Shown in pieces: positions 8,992-17,600 of a stretch of DNA of 64,000 bases (position 1 is its first letter; each line of letters begins with the position of its first letter). The translations under genes were made by a program, and so were the position numbers. Origin of the DNA: Bacillota bacterium (lineage in GTDB: Bacteria > Bacillota > Clostridia > Lachnospirales > Lachnospiraceae); the NCBI GenBank assembly GCA_023436225.1, contig JAEZKA010000101.1:124001-188000 (forward strand), given 5' to 3'. Below the pieces are notes generated by a model. That model was not told where the DNA came from, ran no database searches, and worked only from the letters and a program-made list of their open reading frames with translations.

Positions 8992-9654
8992 TTAAATCGC
9001 ACTAAGTATACTGACAGATAAAACATTAGGAACATCTTGAATGATTTGTTGAATTGATGGATCAATTCCACCATCAATTTCAATTGTCATAATCGCTATT
9101 CCTCCTTTTTCCTCTCTGTTCAGCGAAAATTGATTAATATTAATACCCGTATTTCCCAATATGTTACTCACCTTTGCAATCATTCCCGGAATATCCATAT
9201 GCGTGATAATGAGTGCTGCCGATTTGCCAGTAATCAACACATCCGCATCATTAATCTTAGTAATCAAAATATTACCACCACCTATGGAAGAACCCCTTAC
9301 GTGAACCTTTCTACCACTCTCTCCTTCTAGTTCAATTTCTACAGTATTTGGATGTACCCCATCTAACTCCAAGGTTTCAAAGGTATAATCCAGGCCTTCC
9401 TCTTTGGCTATATCCAAGCTATTACATATTCGTTTGTCATCTGTGTCCATACCAAGAGCACCAGCAATAATCGCTTTATCAGTACCATGTCCACGATAAG
9501 TCTTAGCAAAGGATCCAGAAAAGCCAACCCTTGCTTTTACAGGTCTCTCACCCAATATAGAATAGGTATATTTGCCGATTCGTACCGCTCCAGCTGTATG
9601 TGAACTAGATGGACCAATCATAATAGGACCAATAATATCAAAAACTCCCAGCAC
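8992..9654 (-). CDS. sdaAB: L-serine dehydratase, beta subunit
   Basis: Small subunit of the two-gene iron-sulfur L-serine dehydratase, 220 residues. The N-terminus has DIIGPIMIGPSSSHTAGAVRIG, the usual SdaAB opening, and the C-terminal third is an ACT-type domain (ITHMDIPGMIAKVSNILG, NINQFSL, IDGGIDP), which probably senses or delivers serine. The start is a GTG at 9654 with AAGGGGGTGAGC upstream. It is the first gene of an sdaAB-sdaAA-sstT unit driven by a strong promoter. Confidence 0.94.
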   Translation of the reverse strand: MLGVFDIIGPIMIGPSSSHTAGAVRIGKYTYSILGERPVKARVGFSGSFAKTYRGHGTDKAIIAGALGMDTDDKRICNSLDIAKEEGLDYTFETLELDGVHPNTVEIELEGESGRKVHVRGSSIGGGNILITKINDADVLITGKSAALIITHMDIPGMIAKVSNILGNTGININQFSLNREEKGGIAIMTIEIDGGIDPSIQQIIQDVPNVLSVSILSAI

Positions 9655-9761
9655 AAGCTCACCCCCTTTATAAATATTTAGTAATTTTACCTATTTTTAA
9701 TAAATTTCATCCTTTGTACTGTCGTTATATTGCACTATAAAGCATTTTTTTACCGTTTTAT

Positions 9762-9790
9762 ATTATACATATTAGATATTTTTAAGTCAA
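9762..9790 (-). promoter_or_regulatory. sdaAB promoter
   Basis: Minus-strand TTGACT (9785-9790), a 17-base spacer and TATAAT (9762-9767), about 105 bases before the sdaAB start. This is close to the sigma-A consensus. Confidence 0.75.
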
Positions 9791-9910
9791 TGGATATCGC
9801 TGTTAATGAAAATAATACATAAAATTCAAATTATTACCACCGTTGTTCTAACTCTTGACTCAATATCTTCTCTTAATATATAATCTCTACTACTCAACCC
9901 CTCATAAAAC

Positions 9911-9944
9911 AAATAGCCTGCCACAATGAAGTGGCAGGCTATTT
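9911..9944 (-). terminator. Terminator of the glycyl-radical/CoA operon
   Basis: A perfect 14-bp stem AAATAGCCTGCCAC / GTGGCAGGCTATTT with a 6-nt loop. On the minus strand it is followed by GTTTTATG. It lies 130 bases after the last gene of the operon and before the sdaAB promoter, so it separates the two units. Confidence 0.85.
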
Positions 9945-10074
9945 CCTTATACAGACTGTTCTATATGCTGTTATTCACACAGAGGCAATGAGTATAGAAG
10001 CTTTGAAATTCCAGCGAATTATTCTTTCTATTCTTATTATTAATACGCCCTATTACTAGAGCTCATTTCGTATA

Positions 10075-11256
10075 CTATTTATCCAATTCTTCTATAAGCA
10101 CTGGAATTACTTTGTAAAGATCTCCTACAATTCCATAGTCAGCAACTTCAAAGATTGGTGCGGTTTCGCTTATATTAATCGCAATAATCTGCTCTGCATT
10201 CTGCATTCCTGCTACGTGCTGGATCGCACCTGAGATACCGCAAGCAATATAAATCTTGGGTTTCACCGTTGTTCCGGTCTGCCCAACCTGATAAGCATGA
10301 TCAATCCAACCTGCATCTACTGCTGCCCTGGAAGCAGCAACACTACCACCAAACTTTTCAGCCAGCATTTTTAGTAAGGAAAAGCCTTCGGCTTTGCCGA
10401 GCCCCATACCTCCTGCCACAATTACCTCTGCATCGGTTAAAGCTATCATTTCCTTCACGCTCTTCACAATATCAACTACTTTTGTTCTGATTTCGCCCTT
10501 CTGGAAGGTATAGTTCAGCATTATCACTTCACCCTTCTTACCAGGTACGTAGGCTGCTTTCTCCATAACACCCGGTCTAACTGTCGACATTTGAGGTCGA
10601 TGATTAGGGCAAATAATGGTTGCCATTAGGTTTCCACCAAATGCGGGGCGAGTCTGCATAATCTTCTTGTCCACCGGATCAATCTCCAGCTTTGTACAGT
10701 CTGCGGTTAAGCCAGTATTTGCTTTTACAGCAAGACAAGGACCAAGGTCACGTCCGATATGAGTTGCACCTAATAGTACAATCTCCGGTTTGTAACGTTC
10801 TATTGCATCAAAGATAACATTGGTGTAACCATCTGTAGTATAATGCTCTAATTCCTTTGCATCCGCCACATATACCTTATCAGCACCATAAGCAAACAAT
10901 TCATCTGCAAGTCCTTCAACTTTATGTCCACACAAAATTGCGCAAAGCTCACATCCAACTTCCTTCGCAAGCTTTTTACCTTCACCTAATAATTCGATGG
11001 CTACCGGCATAATCTGTCCTTCACGTTGTTCCGCGAATACCCAGACTCCTTTATATTCACTTAAATCTTTTTCTTCTCTGATCTCTTCTGTTTTTTCAAT
11101 GGCCTTGAATGGGCACTTGTCTACACATACTCCGCAACCAGTACAAGCACTACCAATTACAGCCAATTTATTCTCCATTGTAATTGCATTAAAAGGACAG
11201 TTCTTTACGCAAATGGAACAACCTTTACATTTCTCGTTTATTACATGAACAGCCAT
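10075..11256 (-). CDS. Electron-transfer flavoprotein alpha subunit with N-terminal 2[4Fe-4S] ferredoxin domain
   Basis: 393 residues, longer than ordinary EtfA. Residues 1-60 are a bacterial ferredoxin with two cluster motifs, CKGCSICVKNCP and CTGCGVCVDKCP. The rest is EtfA: the alpha N-terminal domain (KVYVADAKELEHYTTDGYT...) and the C-terminal FAD domain with VGQTGTTVKPKIYIACGISGAIQH. This ferredoxin-EtfA layout is known from CarE of the Acetobacterium caffeyl-CoA reductase complex and from the lactate dehydrogenase-Etf complex, both electron-bifurcating. With EtfB 18 bases upstream and an acyl-CoA dehydrogenase before that, it should accept electrons from NADH and split them between an enoyl-CoA and ferredoxin; this is inference from the family. 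Last gene of the operon. Confidence 0.92.
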   Translation of the reverse strand: MAVHVINEKCKGCSICVKNCPFNAITMENKLAVIGSACTGCGVCVDKCPFKAIEKTEEIREEKDLSEYKGVWVFAEQREGQIMPVAIELLGEGKKLAKEVGCELCAILCGHKVEGLADELFAYGADKVYVADAKELEHYTTDGYTNVIFDAIERYKPEIVLLGATHIGRDLGPCLAVKANTGLTADCTKLEIDPVDKKIMQTRPAFGGNLMATIICPNHRPQMSTVRPGVMEKAAYVPGKKGEVIMLNYTFQKGEIRTKVVDIVKSVKEMIALTDAEVIVAGGMGLGKAEGFSLLKMLAEKFGGSVAASRAAVDAGWIDHAYQVGQTGTTVKPKIYIACGISGAIQHVAGMQNAEQIIAINISETAPIFEVADYGIVGDLYKVIPVLIEELDK

Positions 11257-11274
11257 TTTTTCACCCTATCTTTC

Positions 11275-12060
11275 TTATATATAATGTTTTTCTTTTAATT
11301 TTCCTACAAGATTTGCAGAGATTTCCTGAACAGAACCACTTAACATCATACCTTTTCCTTTTACGGGTGGTGTGAAGGATTTCAATACCTGTGTCGGTGA
11401 TGCGTTTAATCCACAATCCTTCGGATCAAGCTCTAAGTCAACATGATTCCAGATCGTAATCTCTTTCTTATATGCATCCACGATTTTTCCGATGTTCATG
11501 TATCTGGGTACATTTAATTCCTTTACTGCAGTGATCAGACAGGGTGTCGGAACCTCAATTACTTCATAGCCGTCTTCCATTTGTCTATGTACCGTCGCTA
11601 TACCGTCCTTCATCTCAATGCTTTGAACATAGGTAACAACCGGAAGACCAAGTCTCATTGCAACCTGAGGTCCTACCTGAGCGGTATCTCCATCAATCGC
11701 CTGACGTCCTGCAAAGATTACATCCACACCCTCTACCTTCTTAATACCGGCTGCAATTGTGGTTGAAGTTGCACAAGTATCTGCACCTCCAAATGCTCTA
11801 TCACTTAACAGGTATGCTTCATCCGCTCCCATTGCCATACATTCTCTTAGCATATAGGTAGCCTGTGGCGGTCCCATCGTAATAACCGCAACTACAGTAT
11901 CCGGAGCCTGATCTTTGATTGCTAATGCTGCTTCTAATGCATTTGCATCATCCGGGTTTAAAATACTGGGAACGCCATCTCTGATTAGGGTGCCTTTTAC
12001 TGGATCTATTTTCACTTCATTTGTATCAGGTACTTGCTTTACACAAACTAATATTTTCAT
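11275..12060 (-). CDS. Electron-transfer flavoprotein beta subunit
   Basis: A 261-residue EtfB starting MKILVCVKQVPDTNEVKIDP, with the AMP/FAD-binding region GPPQATYMLRECMAMGADEAYLLSD and FAGRQAIDGDTAQVGPQVA, and the recognition-loop region VPRYMNIG. It pairs with the ferredoxin-fused EtfA encoded 18 bases downstream. In bifurcating Etfs the beta subunit carries the bifurcating FAD and binds NADH. Whether this one bifurcates cannot be decided by eye, but the partner type strongly favours it. The acyl-CoA dehydrogenase gene lies 99 bases upstream. Confidence 0.94.
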   Translation of the reverse strand: MKILVCVKQVPDTNEVKIDPVKGTLIRDGVPSILNPDDANALEAALAIKDQAPDTVVAVITMGPPQATYMLRECMAMGADEAYLLSDRAFGGADTCATSTTIAAGIKKVEGVDVIFAGRQAIDGDTAQVGPQVAMRLGLPVVTYVQSIEMKDGIATVHRQMEDGYEVIEVPTPCLITAVKELNVPRYMNIGKIVDAYKKEITIWNHVDLELDPKDCGLNASPTQVLKSFTPPVKGKGMMLSGSVQEISANLVGKLKEKHYI

Positions 12061-12159
12061 TTATCTGCCCATGCCTTTCTATTGTTAATGACTATAGATT
12101 GTACTGTCCGATGACATCAAGCCATCTCTTTATCAATACAGCCCTATAGCTACTATTCA

Positions 12160-13299
12160 CTATTTTTTTAGTAAATGACCTGCAATTACCATTTGCTGTA
12201 TTTGAGATGTTCCTTCATAGATTGTAAATACACGGCAATCTCGATACATACGTTCTACCTTATACTCCTTGGTAAAACCATAACCACCGTGAATTTGAAC
12301 CGCTTTACCACAAATTTCATTACAGATTTCGGACGCATAGTATTTCGCCATAGATGCATTCATTCCGGCACTCTGATTCGTGTCCATCAGATAAGCAGTC
12401 TTATATACTAGCAGTTTAGCTGCTTCTAATTTCGTTGCCATATCGGCAATCATGAAGTTAATCGCTTGGAATTCGCTTATTTTCTTGCCAAATTGCTTTC
12501 TATCCTTCGCAAACTTAATTGCTTCGTCCAAAGCACCCTGAGCTACACCGATCGACTGTGCGGCAACACCCATACGACCTGTATCAAGAGTCTTCATTGC
12601 ATTAGAGAAGCCTTTGCCAACCTCACCCAATACATTACTTTTATGTACGCGTACATTTTCTAAAATGATGTCACTGGTTGCACATCCAATCAATCCCATC
12701 TTATGTTCCGGCTTACCGCAGGAAACACCTTCCTGTTTCATATCAACGATAAATGCGGTAATCCCCCTGGTTCCCTTGGTGATATCTGTTTTCGCATAAA
12801 CAACAGCAAAATCGGCAAGCGGGGCCATCGTAATAAAGGTTTTACGACCATTTAATAAATAATAATCTCCGTCCTCTACTGCTGTTGATGCCATACCCCC
12901 TGCATCAGAGCCTGCGCCAGGTTCCGTCAATGCAAAAGCAAGCATCTTTTCTCCTGTTACCACAGGTCTTAAATATTTCTCCTTTTGTTCGTCACTTCCT
13001 GATAAAAGAAGCGGTCCTCCTGACAAGGAGTTTGGAGATGATACATATAAACTAGCAACACCACTAACTCTGGAGATTTCCTCCATAACGATGGTATAAG
13101 CTCGTGCATCAGCACCTTGACCCCCTAACTCCTTAGGAACCTTAATACCAAAAAAACCGGCCTTTGCCATCTTATCGATAATATCCTTGGGAAACACTCC
13201 GGTTTCTTCAACCTTATCCAGTATTTCATTGGTTAATTCTTTTTCAGCAAATTCTCTAGCTAATTTTCTAATCAAATTATGTTGTTCGGTGAAAAACAT
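12160..13299 (-). CDS. Acyl-CoA dehydrogenase / enoyl-CoA reductase (CarC-like)
   Basis: A 379-residue flavoprotein of the acyl-CoA dehydrogenase family and of normal length. FAD/substrate motifs are present: FALTEPGAGSDAGG, a GRKTFITMAPLADF strand, GFSNAMKTLDTGRMGVAAQSIGVA-type helix, and the catalytic glutamate in FTIYEGTSQIQ near the C-terminus. With EtfB and ferredoxin-EtfA downstream it probably works in the reducing direction, as in CarCDE or butyryl-CoA dehydrogenase-Etf, turning an alpha,beta-unsaturated acyl-CoA into the saturated one. It starts 28 bases inside the end of the ligase gene with a GAGGAGG site, so it is translationally coupled to it. Chain length or aromatic specificity cannot be told. 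Confidence 0.92.
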   Translation of the reverse strand: MFFTEQHNLIRKLAREFAEKELTNEILDKVEETGVFPKDIIDKMAKAGFFGIKVPKELGGQGADARAYTIVMEEISRVSGVASLYVSSPNSLSGGPLLLSGSDEQKEKYLRPVVTGEKMLAFALTEPGAGSDAGGMASTAVEDGDYYLLNGRKTFITMAPLADFAVVYAKTDITKGTRGITAFIVDMKQEGVSCGKPEHKMGLIGCATSDIILENVRVHKSNVLGEVGKGFSNAMKTLDTGRMGVAAQSIGVAQGALDEAIKFAKDRKQFGKKISEFQAINFMIADMATKLEAAKLLVYKTAYLMDTNQSAGMNASMAKYYASEICNEICGKAVQIHGGYGFTKEYKVERMYRDCRVFTIYEGTSQIQQMVIAGHLLKK

Positions 13300-14921
13300 A
13301 ATAAATCCTCCTCTTTCTGTTCTTGATGCAATCTTTCGATCACCTGCTGTTTAAGCTCAGGTATCTGTATCTTGCCACTGCTATTCATGGGGAATGCACG
13401 AAAGCTCAATATATGTGCCGGTATTTTATAGTAGGCCAGCTTCAAGGCTAAGTGGGCCTTGATCATGTCCTCCTTCAACAAAGTCCCCTGCTCCATAATT
13501 ACACAAGCAACTATCATCTCCTGCAGCACTTTAGTTGGAATTCCTACTACTTTGACATTTTGAATGTCAGGGCATTCTTTCAAACAATTTTCAATTTCCT
13601 GTGGAGAGATATTTTCACCTCCACGTATAATCATTTCTTTCAATCTTCCTGTAATGTAGAGATATCCGTCTGCATCCAGATAGCCCAGATCTCCGGTTCT
13701 TAACCAGCCGCCTTCCATAATTGCATGTTCGGTTTCTAACGGAAGATTATAATAGCCTTGCATGACATTGTAGCCTTGTACCTGTATCTCGCCAATCTGA
13801 TCTACACCCACGGGCTCATTTGTGTCAATATTTACAATTCGTACCTTTGTGTAATCAATAACCTTTCCTGTGGAAAAAGCCTTTTTATCACAGGAATCAT
13901 CGCGATCTATGATAGAGACACAAGGAGAAGTCTCTGTCTGACCATAGGACTGATGTAGCCTTATATTTGAAATAGTATTACATATCAATGTATATTCCTG
14001 AGGTGATATTGGTGAACCTGCAATAATTCCAGATCGTAAGCTTGAAAGTCTATAATCCTTATAGTTTGGATTATGGACCATGGCCAAAAACATGGATGGA
14101 ACTCCATTTAGGACTGTGCATCCATTCCTATCAATATGTTCTAACACCTTTTGTGTTTTAAAGTATTTGACTAGATGCATCGTGCATCCAGCATGAATGC
14201 TGGATAATAATCCGGATGTAATTCCAAAGCAATGGAACAAAGGAACTGCGATTAGCATCTTATCATTACTTGTCCAACCCATATGTATAACTGTTTCCAT
14301 CGCATTATTTACAAGACTGTAATGACTTAGTACTACTCCTTTGGGTGTTGATGTAGTACCTGAGGTAAATAGAATAATTGCCGCATCGTGCGGACTTACC
14401 CGCTGCTGAATATTCCTTAGTGTTTTTACCGCTTTCAGTGACTTTTCTGAGGGATGAAAGCTATTATCTGACAACCAATTCCCTTCTATGTCCCTTCCGA
14501 TTGGAAGCCACATCTTTACCTGCCCGTCCAATTCTCCTCTGATACTTTGAATCATGGCTTCATAATTCAGTCTCTTATAACCATCTCCATAATATATACA
14601 CTTAATATCCGAATAACGTATAATACCGAGTAATTCAGTTTCCAGGTAACAGGTATTAATTGGCACTGGGATAGCGCCAATTTTAATCAAAGCAAGAAAT
14701 GTTAAAACCCAATTAGGAGTATTCACACTCCATATTCCAACATGATCTCCTTTTTCTAATCCATATGATACCATTCTAACTGCCAGATAATCCGATAATT
14801 GATCTAATTCAAGCCATGTATACTTAATATCCCAGTACGAGATAGCTATTTTATCAGGAGAGCATCTTACTCGCTCTGCAAAACAATCACCTATTGTCTT
14901 ACTCAGTAGGTTCATACCCAT
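13272..14921 (-). CDS. AMP-forming carboxylate-CoA ligase
   Basis: A 549-residue member of the ANL superfamily. The P-loop-like motif ILFTSGTTSTPKGVVLSH, the A5-type YGQTETSP, and the hinge and C-terminal block GDLGYLDADGYLYITGRLKEMIIRGGENISPQEIE are all intact; the catalytic lysine region SSGKIQ is at the end. It activates a free carboxylic acid with ATP and CoA. In the caffeate system the ligase (CarB) primes the cycle and the CoA-transferase (CarA) then recycles CoA at no ATP cost; the adjacent transferase gene, 15 bases upstream, suggests the same logic here. The ATG at 14921 has AAGGA seven bases upstream. Substrate unknown. Confidence 0.92.
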   Translation of the reverse strand: MGMNLLSKTIGDCFAERVRCSPDKIAISYWDIKYTWLELDQLSDYLAVRMVSYGLEKGDHVGIWSVNTPNWVLTFLALIKIGAIPVPINTCYLETELLGIIRYSDIKCIYYGDGYKRLNYEAMIQSIRGELDGQVKMWLPIGRDIEGNWLSDNSFHPSEKSLKAVKTLRNIQQRVSPHDAAIILFTSGTTSTPKGVVLSHYSLVNNAMETVIHMGWTSNDKMLIAVPLFHCFGITSGLLSSIHAGCTMHLVKYFKTQKVLEHIDRNGCTVLNGVPSMFLAMVHNPNYKDYRLSSLRSGIIAGSPISPQEYTLICNTISNIRLHQSYGQTETSPCVSIIDRDDSCDKKAFSTGKVIDYTKVRIVNIDTNEPVGVDQIGEIQVQGYNVMQGYYNLPLETEHAIMEGGWLRTGDLGYLDADGYLYITGRLKEMIIRGGENISPQEIENCLKECPDIQNVKVVGIPTKVLQEMIVACVIMEQGTLLKEDMIKAHLALKLAYYKIPAHILSFRAFPMNSSGKIQIPELKQQVIERLHQEQKEEDLLCFSPNNII

Positions 14922-14936
14922 ACACCATTCCTTCTA

Positions 14937-16499
14937 CTATAAAGTTAATCCGCCCCATTTTTCTTGGAACAGTTCTGAAGCCATGAGTTTTAAGTCACTG
15001 GCAACATCGGGGACAAAATCCATCTGATCGATAATATCCTTCTGCAAGTCGATACCTGGTGCAATTTCAACAATTGTCATCTTGCCCTTCAAGAGTCGGA
15101 ACACACAACGTTCTGTTATATATAAGATTTCCTGGCTTCCTTTTGCAGCGTATTTACCGCTAAAGGTAACCTGCTCCACTTCCTTTATAAACTTCTTTTC
15201 TTTACCTTCTTGAATAATATGTATTTCTCCATCCTTTACTTCTTCCTTGCATTTTGCTAAAAATGTTCCTGCAAAGATTACTTTCTTTGAGCTTTGCGAG
15301 ATATTAATAAATCCCCCCGGACCCGTTAACCTGGCACCAAATCCAGGAATAAAGAATTTACTTACATTAATATTGCCCAGTTCATCTGCCTGCGCTAAAC
15401 CAAGGATTGCCACATCCACTCCGCCGCCATCATAAAAGTCAAACATAGACCCATGATCAACATTAGCCTCTGCATTATAAGAGCTTCCGAAATTGGGTAG
15501 GCTTGCCGGTACGCCTCCAAAGGCACCGCTTTCTGTTGTTAAAATGATGCTGTCAATCTGTCCTTCCTCTGCAATAATACTTGCTACATCGGACGGAATT
15601 CCAACACCCAGATTTACAATGTTTCCTTTTTTCAGCTCCGCTGCACATCTTCTTGCAATTACTTTTCGTTCCGATAAAGAAATGCTCGGTAAGGAAGCCA
15701 GCGGTTTCTTAAGATTACCCGCGAAAGCCGGCTCATAGTAAACTCCTTCTGTCTGCCAACAAGCATTCTGATCCGTTGCTACTACAACATAATCTACTAA
15801 AGCACCCGGAATTTTCACATCCTTCGGATGTAAGGTCCCTTTTTGAGCGGCATATTCCACTTGAACAATTACGATTCCACCACTATTTTTCGCAGCTTGA
15901 GCAACAGCAAGTCCTTCATTAATCGGTCCCTCTTTTTCAAAGCTGATATTGCCGTTCTCATCTGAGGTAGTTCCACGAAGTAAAGCGACATTTAATGGAA
16001 ATGATTTGTAGAATAAGTATTCTTCTCCATTTAGCTCCATTACTTCTACCAAATCCTCGGTGGTTACCTCATTCATCTTTCCACCTTCTAATCTGGGATC
16101 CACAAAGGTCCCTAACCCAATCTTTGTGATGAGGCCCGGACGATGAGCTGCAATTTCTCTCCACAGATTAACGATAACTCCTTGCGGAAGGCAATGGCAG
16201 GCCATCTTGTTCGCTCTTACTAAATCATTCATAGCAAATGCAGATCCAATATGGGCTGCTGACCATTTGGTAACTAAGCCTTCTATACCTAGTCTGGTCA
16301 TTCCCCTTTCTTTCCAATCACCCATTGCACTGCCCTGCTTCATCGAAAGATCACAGGGATGTCCAGTATTTTTGTAGCGATCAGCAATTGCTACAGCCAC
16401 CTCTTCCGGCCAACCGGATAAGCCCATTCCGGCAACGCCAACGGTAGCATGATCCGGAATTAATAACGCAGCCTCTGCTGCTGTAATAAATTTTGCCAT
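14937..16499 (-). CDS. Family I CoA-transferase (propionate/acetate CoA-transferase type)
   Basis: A 520-residue fused alpha-beta CoA-transferase of the Pct/YdiF kind. The N-terminal half has GVAGMGLSGWPEEV and an HIGSAFAMNDL stretch; the C-terminal half has NLGVGIPSDVA and the active-site glutamate in TTESGAFGGVPASLPNFG, then GGVDVAILGLAQADELGNINVSKF. It moves CoA from an acyl-CoA product to an incoming acid through a glutamyl-CoA thioester. In this operon it probably swaps CoA between the reduced product and the next unsaturated acid, or between acetyl-/propionyl-CoA and the acid. A GGAGGG site lies before the ATG. The ligase follows after 15 bases. Confidence 0.93.
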   Translation of the reverse strand: MAKFITAAEAALLIPDHATVGVAGMGLSGWPEEVAVAIADRYKNTGHPCDLSMKQGSAMGDWKERGMTRLGIEGLVTKWSAAHIGSAFAMNDLVRANKMACHCLPQGVIVNLWREIAAHRPGLITKIGLGTFVDPRLEGGKMNEVTTEDLVEVMELNGEEYLFYKSFPLNVALLRGTTSDENGNISFEKEGPINEGLAVAQAAKNSGGIVIVQVEYAAQKGTLHPKDVKIPGALVDYVVVATDQNACWQTEGVYYEPAFAGNLKKPLASLPSISLSERKVIARRCAAELKKGNIVNLGVGIPSDVASIIAEEGQIDSIILTTESGAFGGVPASLPNFGSSYNAEANVDHGSMFDFYDGGGVDVAILGLAQADELGNINVSKFFIPGFGARLTGPGGFINISQSSKKVIFAGTFLAKCKEEVKDGEIHIIQEGKEKKFIKEVEQVTFSGKYAAKGSQEILYITERCVFRLLKGKMTIVEIAPGIDLQKDIIDQMDFVPDVASDLKLMASELFQEKWGGLTL

Positions 16500-16570
16500 A
16501 GAAATAATCCCTCCTAAAATCTATGTTAAGAAATTGAATAAGCGATGTTTATGGAATTAAAACACCTCTA

Positions 16571-17494
16571 TTATTTTGCTTTTATTCCGTAGGATCTTAT
16601 AATGGTAAGTAAGTGTTCCAGCTCATCAGCAGAAGGACTATGGCTGGTAAAAATCGATTGCCCCTTTTCCAGCTGATCATTTTTCCCTTCTCCCATATTG
16701 TGATAGGGTAAGAGGTTAACTTCAATACAAGTTGGTATCTTCTCTGAAAGGAAGGCTCCCATACGATGCATATTTTCATCCGTGGCATTGTAACCCGGTA
16801 TAATCGGTGTTCTTACGATAATCGGAAGCTTTAATTCTGATGAGATTCGATACAGGTTATCTAATATTCGTTCATTTCCGACTCCGGTACCTATTTGATG
16901 TTCTTCCGAGCTCATATGCTTTAAATCATAAAGCACAATATCAACGTACTGTAAAATCTCCTTTAAAATATCCCACTTAGCATATCCACAGGTTTCTATT
17001 GCTGTATGCAATCCATTTTCCTTACATTTCTTTAAAATATTTTTTGAAAAGGCTGGTTGAAATAATAGCTCCCCGCCGGTCAGAGTGATACCACCGCCAC
17101 TGCTATCATAAAACAGTTTATCCTTTGCTACCTCTTCATATACTTCATCAACTGTTTTCCACTCACCGATGACGGTTCTTGCCTCAGTTAGACAATTAGG
17201 TACACAAGCTCCACACCCGGAGCATAAACTCCGATCCGTTTTTACCTTTCCATTATCAAAGGAAATCGCTTGATTGGGACATTGATCCTTGCAAGCCATA
17301 CATCCAACGCATTGGGAAGGATCATACATAATCTGTGGCTGTAACAAATTCGATTCTGGATTTTGGCACCATAAGCATCTTAGTGGACACCCTTTTAAAA
17401 AGATATTACTTCGGATACCGGGGCCATCATGAATGCAATAATGTTGAATGTTAAATACAATACCTGCTTCTTCCTGCTTTATATTTCTAACCAT
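16571..17494 (-). CDS. Glycyl-radical enzyme activating enzyme (radical SAM)
   Basis: 307 residues. The radical SAM motif CxxxCxxC reads CPLRCLWCQNPES and follows HDGPGIRSNIFLKG, the standard opening of PFL-activase relatives. Between residues about 55 and 105 there is an inserted two-cluster ferredoxin-like segment, CVGCMACKDQCP and CSGCGACVPNC, as in activases of choline lyase, hydroxyphenylacetate decarboxylase and benzylsuccinate synthase but not in the short PFL activase. DSSGGGITLTGGELLFQ is the SAM-binding GGE region. It takes a hydrogen atom from the C-terminal glycine of its partner. It follows GRE 2 by 106 bases and is the only activase in the window, so it may serve both enzymes. 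Confidence 0.95.
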   Translation of the reverse strand: MVRNIKQEEAGIVFNIQHYCIHDGPGIRSNIFLKGCPLRCLWCQNPESNLLQPQIMYDPSQCVGCMACKDQCPNQAISFDNGKVKTDRSLCSGCGACVPNCLTEARTVIGEWKTVDEVYEEVAKDKLFYDSSGGGITLTGGELLFQPAFSKNILKKCKENGLHTAIETCGYAKWDILKEILQYVDIVLYDLKHMSSEEHQIGTGVGNERILDNLYRISSELKLPIIVRTPIIPGYNATDENMHRMGAFLSEKIPTCIEVNLLPYHNMGEGKNDQLEKGQSIFTSHSPSADELEHLLTIIRSYGIKAK

Positions 17495-17545
17495 TTACCA
17501 ATTCTCCTTTATTGGTTATTCATAGGAAGTATTACAATTGCCGTA

Positions 17546-17570
17546 AAGGGCAGATTAACCATCTGCCCTT
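17546..17570 (-). promoter_or_regulatory. Hairpin inside the operon between GRE 2 and its activase
   Basis: A perfect 10-bp stem AAGGGCAGAT / ATCTGCCCTT with a 5-nt loop in the 106-base gap. On the minus strand only TTTACGG follows, so it would be a leaky terminator or a 3'-protecting stem that makes the structural enzymes more abundant than the activase and later genes. Confidence 0.5.
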
Positions 17571-17600
17571 AATACAGAAATCTTGTAAAACCTGACGCAA

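Noticed and set aside
8772..9083. 103-codon minus-strand frame over the sdaAB/sdaAA gap
   Set aside because: It overlaps the end of sdaAB in another frame and then consists of translated palindromic repeats.
10075..16499. Reading the CoA/Etf genes as ordinary butyrate synthesis
   Set aside because: No thiolase, hydroxybutyryl-CoA dehydrogenase or crotonase is present, and a CoA ligase and ferredoxin-EtfA are, which fits acid activation plus enoyl-CoA reduction better.
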